A DNA stretch of 28,945 bases from Ochromonas danica (taxonomy: Eukaryota; Sar; Chrysophyceae; Chromulinales; Chromulinaceae), in NCBI GenBank assembly GCA_015146655.1, contig VKHL01000240.1:1-28945 (forward strand), read 5' to 3'. The translations under genes and the position numbers were made by a program. Below the pieces are notes generated by a model, which made no database searches, had not been told where the DNA came from, and saw nothing but the letters and a program-made list of their open reading frames with translations. The first letter of the stretch is position 1. Each line of letters begins with the position of its first letter. Positions 19,607 to 27,624 of the stretch are shown piece after piece.

Positions 19607-20869
19607 ATGCGCGTAAATTTCTCTCTCAATTCGAATTCGACACTCCCTGCTCTACCTGCTGCGCTTTGGAATGGGCATCGATTGAACGAAAGCACATTCG
19701 ATATCCAGGTATCGCTTCGGAGAAAAAAATCTAAGGAAACTAAAAAAGGAATTATGAATCGTATAGTATTCTATTTTGGCGATGGCCAGCTCGACCGTGT
19801 CGTGGTGGAAGGCGATGTGGATTCCTCAAAGATAGAGATCAACCCCACAATTGCTCCCATCCCGAGTTCTCCTTCTCCAATCCCCTCCGCTACTCCAATC
19901 CCTCAAGAAGGAATTATGAACAGGACCGTTTTCTGTGTTGGCAATGGCCAGCAGCACCGTGTCGTGGTGGAAGGCGATGTGGATTCCTCAAAGATAGAGA
20001 ACAACCCCACAATTGCTCCCATCCCGAGTTCTCCTTCTCCAATCCCCTCATTGAATTCGTTAGACGACCAAAGTACTGGAGAGCAAGAAACTGAAAACTG
20101 TAGGAATACCGACCTGAGGCATTTCAGCGTCTTGAGTATTGGAAAGATGGGCTCGGGTAAGACCTCTACTGTCCATTGTCTCGTGGGACATAATGACCAA
20201 GGTCAAGCAGGTTGGCTGCTTGGAAATGACTTCCGTTGCAAAAGTTTCAAACACAGCAATGGTACTACGATCACTATTAATGATGCCCAAGGCTTTCTAG
20301 GCGATCTCAAATATGACTGGCCCCTCTTGAGACAGACCATCTCAAAGCTCTCCTCTGAACAACCCATTGATATGGTCTTCCTCTGCCTCTCCTTCGATCG
20401 CTTCAGCCAAGACGATGAGAATACCCTCCACCTCGTCAGAAAGTTCACTACACCAGCCTTCCATCGCCTCATCCACGTGGTCATCACTCATGCTCCAAAT
20501 GGAGTGGTGAGTGAAGAGGCAAAGGCTATGATAGCCGAAAAGCTATCGTTCTTGGGCAATAGTCCAGAGGAGGTGTTGTCAGAGAAGGTAACATTTGTGG
20601 ACTTAATCAGTCCTTCAAGCATTCCAAGCGATCTCGTGGAGATACAAGAAGCGATCAATAGCAAGTGGAATAAAGCTCAAGAACGTCTCGTCCAACAGCT
20701 GTTGGCAACGAATCCAGAGGAGAGTATCAAGCCCAAAGAAATAATGGCAAAGAGTTACACGCACCAGCTCTATCTGGTCTACAAGCGGGATTTGGATGTT
20801 TTCATTGTTTTTATGTTATTAGTTAAACTTCTCACAATGAATTTTGAAATTCAAGTAAAAAGCGCTTGA
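19607..20869 (+). CDS. AIG1/IMAP-like P-loop GTPase with duplicated N-terminal segment
   Basis: 420-aa ORF. The GTPase domain spans residues ~165-350: HFSVLSIGKMGSGKTST (Walker A/G1), TITINDAQGF (G3, with DAQG in place of the usual DTPG), DMVFLCLSFDRFSQDDENTL, then HVVITHAPNGVV (G4 position, where THAP replaces T[KH].D). The changes at G3 and G4 could weaken guanine specificity. The N-terminal part has two tandem copies of a 54-residue unit (GIMNR.VF...GNGQ...RVVVEGDVDSSKIE.NPTIAPIPSS), encoded by a 162-bp repeat. The protein ends in a hydrophobic stretch (VFIVFMLLVKLL) that might be a membrane anchor. The first ATG at 19607 lies inside a repeat-like inverted motif; the Met at 19754 is a plausible alternative start. 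Role unknown; relatives act in membrane or defence-related processes. Confidence 0.65.
   Translation: MRVNFSLNSNSTLPALPAALWNGHRLNESTFDIQVSLRRKKSKETKKGIMNRIVFYFGDGQLDRVVVEGDVDSSKIEINPTIAPIPSSPSPIPSATPIPQEGIMNRTVFCVGNGQQHRVVVEGDVDSSKIENNPTIAPIPSSPSPIPSLNSLDDQSTGEQETENCRNTDLRHFSVLSIGKMGSGKTSTVHCLVGHNDQGQAGWLLGNDFRCKSFKHSNGTTITINDAQGFLGDLKYDWPLLRQTISKLSSEQPIDMVFLCLSFDRFSQDDENTLHLVRKFTTPAFHRLIHVVITHAPNGVVSEEAKAMIAEKLSFLGNSPEEVLSEKVTFVDLISPSSIPSDLVEIQEAINSKWNKAQERLVQQLLATNPEESIKPKEIMAKSYTHQLYLVYKRDLDVFIVFMLLVKLLTMNFEIQVKSA
19748..20055 (+). repeat. 162-bp tandem duplication inside the GTPase ORF
   Basis: Unit 1 is 19748-19909 and unit 2 starts at 19910. The central ~90 bp (from GTGTCGTGG to CCAATCCCCTC) are nearly identical, while the first ~45 bp differ at several sites. 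The period is a multiple of three, so the frame is kept. Confidence 0.93.
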
Positions 20870-20933
20870 TAAAATTCATGAGATATGGGAAAGCAGCCAC
20901 GAGAAATGAATGGATGAGAAAGAAGAAGTGGAT

Positions 20934-20991
20934 AAGCTATGGTTCTTGGGTAATAGTCCAGATGAGGTGTTGTCAGAGAAGGTAACATTTG
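20934..20991 (+). pseudogene. Remnant of a second GTPase copy
   Basis: This stretch matches 20540-20600 of the GTPase ORF (from AAGCTAT through CTTGGG.AATAGTCCAGA.GAGG to GGTAACATTTGT) with only about three differences, then diverges. It sits ~60 bp upstream of duplication copy 2. No other part of the GTPase is recognisable nearby. Confidence 0.85.
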
Positions 20992-21096
20992 TAAGTTCCC
21001 CAAGGAAACAAGAGACGCGATAAAGAACTAGTCGAGTGCAATTCAAGAACAATACACCAACAACAATGATGTCAGATTTCTTGTTGGTTGTTCAGG

Positions 21097-22101
21097 ATGA
21101 AATTTCTTGTATTTCTTTTATTAATTTGGTATAAACATGGTGTTTTATCATCGACTAAACCATTAGATTTGATTAAAATCCGTGGACATGCAAGAGTACA
21201 TAAATTACCCATCTCATTAACAAAATCTTGGTCTATATGGACTTGGGAGGGGGAATCCCTATTTTCAGTTCCTATTGATTCCCATGAAACTGAAGATTGG
21301 GTGTATCCAACCTCCTATGACTCTCTCTACTTGCCTGCTGACCTTCCATCTCTCTCCTATCAGCCAGCACTGGGTATTGCTATTGCCAATGGCTTGCCAA
21401 GATATCTCATGCCTTCCATCATCCTCACAGCTCAGACTACTAAAGGTAGTAAGAGGATATGGAGAAATCGAGGGATGAATTCTCTTCCACGTGCTCATGT
21501 GTGGATTGATGTCTTTTCTGAGAATGCACCCATGTTGACATCTCTTCAGTACTATCTCTTAGGAACTTCTCCCCACTGTAGTACAATATCCGCTGCAGTG
21601 GATAAAGAGAGAAAGTGGAGGTCTCTCTTAGTGGACTCCTCTGTCCCTGCCAAGCAGTCTGCTGTCATTGAGAGACTGCCTATCCAATCTTACTTCCAAG
21701 CCTTCCAGGCCTTCTTTACAACAGAGAATGCTGCTTCTCTCCATGAAGGCTATCATTTTGTAGACATTCCTCTAATTAACACTCCTCAACTCTTCCCTCC
21801 GTCAGGAAGTGTCCCAAAGCAGATTGTGGGGATGCTAACAGATATCTCAGAACCACAACGCCTGCTTAGCGAAGAAGAAAATCTGAGAAGTGACAGTGAA
21901 GACTCAGTGAAGGAGAATAGCAGAAGTGGCGACCGACAGGTTACTTCAAGGGGGACGGGACAAGGTCTGGGAGATGAATGGCTGGATGGAGAGCCTCTGG
22001 GTGTGTTGCAGATCGAGACAGTAGAAGCAGCTGCAGGTGGGCAATCACCCTACTTGCCTAAGGTAAAACCACTCTATCTATCCAAAGCATTTGATCATTA
22101 A
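21097..22101 (+). CDS. Putative secreted protein of unknown family, copy 2
   Basis: The protein sequence is identical over all 334 residues to the copy at 15107-16111, including the signal peptide and the uncertain C-terminus (possible intron at 22063-22132 or 22063-22221). The 5' flank differs beyond ~45 bp before the ATG, so the two copies may be regulated differently. However an ACGCG word lies ~80 bp before the ATG in both (21015-21019 here, 15026-15030 in copy 1). The complete lack of silent differences means a very recent duplication, gene conversion, or an assembly duplicate. Confidence 0.7.
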   Translation: MKFLVFLLLIWYKHGVLSSTKPLDLIKIRGHARVHKLPISLTKSWSIWTWEGESLFSVPIDSHETEDWVYPTSYDSLYLPADLPSLSYQPALGIAIANGLPRYLMPSIILTAQTTKGSKRIWRNRGMNSLPRAHVWIDVFSENAPMLTSLQYYLLGTSPHCSTISAAVDKERKWRSLLVDSSVPAKQSAVIERLPIQSYFQAFQAFFTTENAASLHEGYHFVDIPLINTPQLFPPSGSVPKQIVGMLTDISEPQRLLSEEENLRSDSEDSVKENSRSGDRQVTSRGTGQGLGDEWLDGEPLGVLQIETVEAAAGGQSPYLPKVKPLYLSKAFDH

Positions 22102-22215
22102 CAATTTTGTGGTTGTTTTTCTATTCCATTAGATTTATCACGACCTATTCGCCTCGGCAAGATAACTAACAACTGTACACACTGTCGATAACTGTTCAAT
22201 TAAATTCTCTCATCA

Positions 22216-22410
22216 ATGCAGCTCAACTTGGCAAAGTGTATTGATCGCTGTGTTATTTGTCATATAATTAGAAACATTCTTAAGATCTTAGGCTTTGGTA
22301 TTAGTGAAGTGATTGACGAGGTTTATGAAACGTTAGCAGATATATTCCAGTTTTCGTTTCCAGCAGTTACTGTGGGAAGGAACACATTCATTGGTGGTTT
22401 CTCTATCTAA
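22216..22410 (+). CDS. Small ORF or 3' exon in the duplicated block, copy 2
   Basis: Identical to the 64-aa ORF at 16226-16420. As there, a phase-0 splice acceptor ends at 22221, so it may be a terminal exon of the secreted-protein gene. Confidence 0.35.
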   Translation: MQLNLAKCIDRCVICHIIRNILKILGFGISEVIDEVYETLADIFQFSFPAVTVGRNTFIGGFSI

Positions 22411-22505
22411 GGTGAAATCAATTGAGTTTGTTAGACTGAGCAACCGCCATCAATGATCAATGGATGCTGTCTTTGTTTCATCTAACGAATTTCCTCTTCT
22501 ATCAA

Positions 22506-23265
22506 ATGTTCTTGTTTAGTTCAAATTGGTGACAGACAGAAACTCGCTACATTGGAAGAAAACAACAAGACATAATCATTGCCAAAAAGTTGGTGTTTGC
22601 GTTACCACTGGATCAAAAAGTGTTGACTGAAGTGGGGTTCGAACCCACGCCTCCGTAGAGATTCGAACTTGAGTCGAACGCCTTGGACCGCTCGGCCATT
22701 CAGCCACACCAACCTTTGGTGTTGTTGCGCGTGTTGAACAAGCCAATATTAAACAAGAATAACTACCTTGGTGGTCAGTGACTTCCTTTCTCAATGAAGC
22801 GTAGCTGAATGAGATGCAGTCTATCTAGGTTGTTACCCATGCATTGTATATGTTATACTTAACAAGAGAGATTAATGAGATTGTGAAATGAAATCCTTGA
22901 GCCATTAACAATAGCAATCTCAAAGGTATGATCAATGGCAGTAATAAGATGTCTATCCAGTCCTTGAGATGATCTGAGGCAAGTGATCAATGGGTGGGAT
23001 TGTTAGTGAATTTAATCAATACATGATTCCTTGGTAGAAATGGTATGCTTGCTGTCTTTTGGCTGACGGCTTTAGGTCCACCGTATACCATCCCAGTCCT
23101 AGCTTTAGAGCTACTTAGCGCCAGGTTATACTACAGATGCAAATAGTCATGGGATGTGCTGTGATCAATTTGCCAAGGTGTGCAAGATTGTAAAAACAAC
23201 AACAATCATAACAAAGTCATCACTGAGACTCTATGACTAGTATAGTGATGACCTTATACTATTTG
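22506..23265. other. Region around tRNA-Leu, otherwise non-coding
   Basis: Apart from the tRNA at 22624-22705 I see no gene. The ORF overlapping the tRNA is a shadow. The stretch 22800-23260 is AT-rich and contains no recognised element. Confidence 0.5.
22624..22705 (-). tRNA. tRNA-Leu (anticodon CAA)
   Basis: 82 nt, class II tRNA. The acceptor stem GGCTGAA pairs with TTCAGTC (one G-U), discriminator A. The A box is TGGCCGAGCGG and the B box GGTTCGAACCC. The anticodon stem TTCGA/TCGAA closes the loop CTCAAGT, giving anticodon CAA at 22669-22671, which reads UUG. A long variable arm (TCTCTACGGAGGC) is present and no intron is seen. A run of five T on the transcribed sense strand (22615-22619 on +) follows within a few bases and fits a Pol III terminator. 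CCA is not encoded, as in eukaryotic nuclear genes. Confidence 0.95.
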
Positions 23266-23559
23266 GATCACAGACTTCGGTCTGTCCGCTGTGTTGCCAG
23301 GGTGGTTGTCAGGCAGTGACAAGCCCAGCAAGCAGTTTCGCGGGTTGAAGGAGATGTGGGGAACGACGGAATACTTCGCTCCTGAGGTGTATGAGAGAGC
23401 GTATGGTTTCCAGGCAGATGTGTGGTCATTGGGATGTATCTTGTATGAGATGTTGACTGGTGAAGTGGCCTTTCGTAGTCGTGAGAACACTATGTTATGG
23501 ATCGATCGCATGTTATTGAAGAGTCTTGGTGTTCGTAAGCCAAAGCGATGCTTCGAGGA
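23266..23559 (+). pseudogene. Inverted 294-bp copy of a kinase activation-segment region
   Basis: This is a copy, in opposite orientation, of 24465-24758 of the kinase gene. It encodes from ITDFGLS through the APE motif and WSLGCILYEMLTG to RKPKRCFE, then runs into unrelated sequence and a stop. I saw only about two base differences (one silent in the DFG region, one changing Val to Leu after LPGW). There is no N-lobe and no ATG of its own, so it is a fragment and not a working kinase. The ends are abrupt with no obvious flanking target duplication. Confidence 0.93.
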
Positions 23560-24052
23560 TTACAGTGGTTGACTGGTTAGTGGTGAGTCTGTTATGGTCT
23601 GGTAGTAGACTATTCCGGTGTTGTAGTGCTAGTCAAAGGTTGTGATGCTCACCATAAAACAAAACAATAGAATAGAATAGAATGCACGGTGTTATTCATT
23701 ATAGTTTACTTTACTTGTGTAAACGATACATACAAGATTTGCGAAGACAAATTATTATCTCACCACCTCGAGTAAGATATCTCGCTACAGTAGCTCTACA
23801 GTATATACAACAACTACAACTACCCGCTAGGCTAGGCTATGCTCTGCTATCCTATCCTATCCCTCCTATACTACACACTAATAAATAAACTTGCTGACTG
23901 TGGCATAAATGAAACCTGCTGCCACAATATACACCTTACGATGATGATGCAATGCACAAACACACACACAGATGCACACACTGCTGTACAATATAGACAA
24001 TAATCTGTCTCAACGTGGCTGTCCAATCTACTGTATCTCTCTTGTTGGCCTC
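23560..24052. other. 3' flank of kinase gene, no gene seen
   Basis: It contains short AATAG and TATCC repeats (23667-23680; 23848-23866), a CACACA run near 23957 and the presumed 3' UTR of the kinase gene. The short + ORF at 23682-23888 has no recognisable features. Confidence 0.5.
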
Positions 24053-25577
24053 CTACTCACTGCCAAGATCATCCACCATCACCATCGCCTCGCGCTTTGC
24101 ATTGCGTCTGACCATATGCTCTGATCTCTTCACATACGAGGCTTGCACTTCATCAGGGAGAGCCTCGTCATAGATGGTAGGCTTCCTCACCATCATCATC
24201 TTCATTCTCCTGCTCTCCTCTTCAGGCACCACCACCTTCTTCTTCATCTCCTCCTCCTCACTCTTCTCAGAGTCACAAGACATTGTGCGACACATCAATG
24301 CCACCTCTTTCTCGTCTCCTAATACCATCTTACCCTCCTCAGCCAACTTCAGCCAAGGATGAGACAGACATTCTTCGATGTCCAAGCGCTTGACAGGATT
24401 ACGCTTCAACATGCCCTTGATCAAAGAGCGAGCCCCACGAGAAAGCTTACGCCAGCCTGGAAGCTCCTCGAAGCATCGCTTTGGCTTACGAACACCAAGA
24501 CTCTTCAATAACATGCGATCGATCCATAACATAGTGTTCTCACGACTACGAAAGGCCACTTCACCAGTCAACATCTCATACAAGATACATCCCAATGACC
24601 ACACATCTGCCTGGAAACCATACGCTCTCTCATACACCTCAGGAGCGAAGTATTCCGTCGTTCCCCACATCTCCTTCAACCCGCGAAACTGCTTGCTGGG
24701 CTTGTCACTGCCTGACACCCACCCTGGCAACACAGCGGACAGACCGAAGTCCGTGATCTTCACCGTCAGATCATCCACGGACTGGATAGGCATCTTACTG
24801 CCATTGCTGCTGCTGTTGCTATTACTTCGACTGCGGGATGAAGAGGAAGGAGAACGAGCACATAACATGTTCTCCAGCTTCAGATCGCGATGAACGATGC
24901 CGTGCTCATGCAGATGCTGCACACCCAATAACATCTGCTTGAATAACTTCGCGATCGTGCGCTCACTATACACAGGAAGCTCACCCAGAGCTGACACCAA
25001 GTCTCCACCTTCCACCAACTCCATCACCATCCAAGCCTTGTGCTCGGTGTGGAAGGCGTGGTGCATGCGAACAATATTGACATGGTTGGTTCGGCGGTAG
25101 GCTTCGATCTCCGTCTTGATGGTTCGAGCATCATTAATCACGCCATCAGCTCGCACATACTAATAGTAGTATCATAGACATACAGCACATGGTAAGAGGA
25201 TGGAAAGTGAGGGTTGGAAGCACGAAGAGGTTGCTCACCTTGCAAGCATAGAGCTTTCCACTTTGCTTATGATGAGCAGCTACGACATTGGCTGACGACC
25301 CATAGCCCAGCAGCTTGTCTGGGGCATACGTGGCATAGAAGGCGTCGTCGATGTCTGCTTGAGAGAAGTTGGAGCTGATATCTGTCCTGAAGGATTCTCT
25401 CACTTCATGATGATCTTTCATCTATTGGGACACCATACATTCAATGGATGAGATCTCGTTGTTCAAGTCAAGTTGAAGTGTTGAGAGAGAGTGGCAGTTA
25501 CCACCTACCTGTTGTTGGATCTCATGTTGTCTAGGATCTTGACAATGAACCTTGTTCGTTGAGATAGGTTGTCCCAT
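24053..25577 (-). CDS. Ser/Thr protein kinase (CAMK-like), probable N-myristoylated form, three exons
   Basis: Exons are 25577-25509, 25421-25239 and 25159-24053 (~452 aa), with introns of 87 and 79 nt and phase-0 junctions. The inferred first exon starts MGQPIS, which fits the N-myristoylation rule (Gly2, Ser6). If it is not used, the ATG at 25421 (MKDHHEVRESF) is the start. Kinase motifs in order: LGYGSSANV (Gly loop), LYACK (ATP Lys), TEIEAYRR (helix-C Glu), MELVEGGDL, HRDLKLENML, DFGLS, TEYFAPEVY, DVWSLGCILYEMLTG and the closing RLDIEECLSHPWL. All catalytic residues are present. A ~30-residue Ser/Asn/Arg insert separates the HRD and DFG motifs. The charged tail (SEKSEEEEMKKK) may be regulatory. 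No EF hands are seen. Membrane-linked signalling is inferred from the putative lipid site; substrate unknown. Confidence 0.85.
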
Positions 25578-25919
25578 TCTATTGACGAATGTATGTATAA
25601 CTAGTTTGTTAATAATAGTAACTGACAATGGAGTTCAATTCTGGAAGAAGAAGAAGGAATGGAAGAAGATGGCGTGGTCAAAGGTTGGGAAAGGTCAGCA
25701 GCCTGTGGCAAACAGAGAGGTGATGAGCTGGGACTGGGAGGAGGTGCGCTGCACTACTTGTACAGCACAGCGGCACAGCAAGAGGAACAGCCGGACGAGG
25801 GGCGATGTGGTGCTGGCTGGGGGGTGGCATCTTTCCATCTTCACCCGAAACCTGCAAGTGCTGTAGAGGAAACTCTGGAAAGTGCAGTTATAAGTCCACT
25901 ATTCTGGTGGCGGAAGAAC
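25578..25919. other. Upstream region of kinase gene
   Basis: Spacer between the kinase start and the 3' end of the P-loop gene, both on -. GAAGAA- and GGAGG-rich on the + strand. The + strand ORFs at 25552-25866 and 25659-25997 have composition typical of chance ORFs. Confidence 0.45.
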
Positions 25920-26170
25920 TCACCTCTCACCCAGCAGACACACTGTGATTTGTTGACATGGATTTATGATGCCATCATTCTGACAAATAGTAGTTAAGCA
26001 ATTACATAGGCACTGACGTTGTAGGTGTAAATTCTGGCGTTCCGATGGCGTTGGGGGTTGCACAGCGTTTGCACAACGTTCGCACTGCGTTCCTATTTTC
26101 CCAGTGAGAGAGAGACACAGACAGAGAGAGGGAGAGAGCGAGAGAGAGAGAGAGACAGAGAGAGAGAGAG

Positions 26171-26212
<42 letters not shown>

Positions 26213-27058
26213 GACAGTTAGTGAAGTTACATGATGCGTATAATCCAACAACTCCTCTCACCAAGGCGAATGTTGCAACACTTGTTTTCATCCCTCATGA
26301 TCGTCAAAAACTGCTGTTCTCTTGGTGACGCAGCGTCGAAGTAATCCTGATTTAATGTCTTGATGTGCTCAGACACGCCTTTTCTGGTCAATTCCGATTT
26401 CCCAATACCAGCAATTCCCATCGACACAGGAATGTCAAACCGCTTGTATGTGTCCCAGTTGGTGCTTTTATTCACGGGATCAAGCACTATTGACGCATGT
26501 GCGTTACTGCGAACCTCATCTTGCTTATAGATGAAAGCATAAATGTCTGCGGACTCTTGACGACGGCCTTGAAACGAGAAGGTCTTTCCAATCGTGTCTT
26601 TAGTAAAGCTGTAATCCGCGTTGATAGGGGCCGGATCCACACTTAGGCGTTTGTTCTTATCAATAGTTAGACCCTTGCAAAACCCTGCGATTGCCTCAAA
26701 AACTGCTTGTTTATCAATCAATTGCACCTGAACCGTTCCTAGGTAAGATAACAGTGAAACATCAGAAGCCAATGAAGAAAAGAAGTAATAAAATCAAAAT
26801 AAGAAAAAGCAGAAGAGCATCTCATCAAAATAAAATCACAGCATGAAACCACCAAGAAGGACAAGGAAAGGTTCAGCAACATGAAATAAAATTTAACTTA
26901 CCGTGCTGTCTGGAAGGATGATTTGAGACACGACAAAGAACATTCCAATCTTCTTTGCAGTTGGGACAGTCATCAGTCTCATCAAACTTATGTTTACTTT
27001 CCATAAGGCCTTCCTTTGTGGCTTTGCAACCATCAGCAGGCGAAGCTTGTCTCGACAT
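25920..27058 (-). CDS. P-loop NTPase-like protein of unknown family, multi-exon
   Basis: Proposed exons are 27058-26902, 26738-26262 and 26092-25920, all joined in phase 1 (donors CACG|GTAAGT and CTTG|GTGAGA; acceptors CTAG|GA and ATAG|GA). The protein starts MSRQASPADGCKATKEG and has a CPNCKEDWNVLC motif that could bind zinc. Exon 2 carries RFDIPVSMGIAGIGKSELTRKG, a strand-loop-helix with a Walker A motif GIAGIGKS, as in STAND-like or Crinkler-like ATPases. The rest of an NTPase domain (Walker B) is not found, so the protein is truncated or more exons are missing. Exon 3 is doubtful: it begins with an 11-bp tandem repeat, and the intron before it is made of GA/GATA microsatellite. Another donor-like GGTGAGAGG precedes its stop. 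Family call tentative; function unknown. Confidence 0.5.
26060..26092 (-). repeat. 11-bp imperfect tandem repeat, 3 copies
   Basis: On the - strand GAACGCAGTGC, GAACGTTGTGC and AAACGCTGTGC follow one another without gaps. The period is not a multiple of three although it lies in a putative exon, which argues against long coding history there. Confidence 0.85.
26105..26213. repeat. (GA)n and (GATA)n compound microsatellite
   Basis: A GA-rich imperfect repeat (26105-26172) passes directly into ~10 units of GATA ending at about 26213. It lies in the proposed intron between exons 2 and 3 of the P-loop gene. Confidence 0.95.
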
Positions 27059-27624
27059 GGTGAAAAATAAATACTGCTTGAAATGAAACAATCAAGTAGA
27101 CCAATAGTAGAACAATATTTGTGCTAATAAAAAGTGGCGCACGGCGAACACCGTAAAATCGGTACCTGCAAAGAGAAACCGTTGCGTTTTCAACCATCTT
27201 GTAACGATAATATCAAATAGCTCCATCCTTTTTACTTCCCATGGGATTCTAGGACAAACGGGTATACTCATTTTACTTTATAGTTATTATTTTTTACACT
27301 ATACAATATATTCTATCCCTAACATCCCTTAATCCCTATTAAAATTTTATATATATTCTTATATTCTTATTTACAACTACTTTTTCACTCTATTAATATT
27401 ACACTATATATAACACACTATACACCGAAGCTACCTCCAGACTAACGTCTTCCTCCTTCAACGCCACTTACGTGGGACGTCTTCTTTCCTTCGGTATATT
27501 TATGATATATTTATTTTGATAATAACATCTTTTTCCAGACACTATAAATATTTTCCACAATACTGGACAACAAATATAAAAAAGGTTGGCGATAGCAAAC
27601 CGCAATGAACAAATTTGTTTGTAG
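27059..27624. other. AT-rich intergenic region
   Basis: Upstream region of the P-loop gene and flank of the truncated transposon. It is very AT-rich from 27270 to 27420. CCGAAG at 27425 and CTTCGG at 27497 can pair, enclosing direct repeats of ACGTCTTC. No gene is seen. Confidence 0.5.

Larger units (their letters stand above)
21052..22505 (+). repeat. Direct duplication block, copy 2 (1,454 bp)
   Basis: Counterpart of 15062-16515. The left edge follows the GTPase remnant within ~60 bp; the right edge is followed within ~120 bp by tRNA-Leu. Only two substitutions against copy 1 were seen (22452 and 22479). Confidence 0.97.

Noticed and set aside
15062-22505. Interpretation of the two 1.45-kb blocks as terminal repeats of one large element
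   Set aside because: Each block contains a leader-peptide gene with its own possible introns and no terminal motifs or target duplication. Nothing between them encodes reverse transcriptase, integrase or capsid proteins.
23040-23130. 5S rRNA-like string on the - strand (CTAGGACTGGGATGG)
   Set aside because: Only ~10-15 nt resemble the 3' half of 5S rRNA. The 5' half, the closing stem and the box A/C spacing could not be found.
24378-24893. 171-codon + strand ORF opposite the kinase
   Set aside because: It is antisense to conserved kinase motifs. The similar ORF at 23254-23511 exists only because the kinase segment is duplicated.
25659-25997. 112-codon + strand ORF upstream of the kinase
   Set aside because: It starts and ends within repeat-rich sequence, no domain is seen, and it overlaps the P-loop gene end and kinase upstream region.
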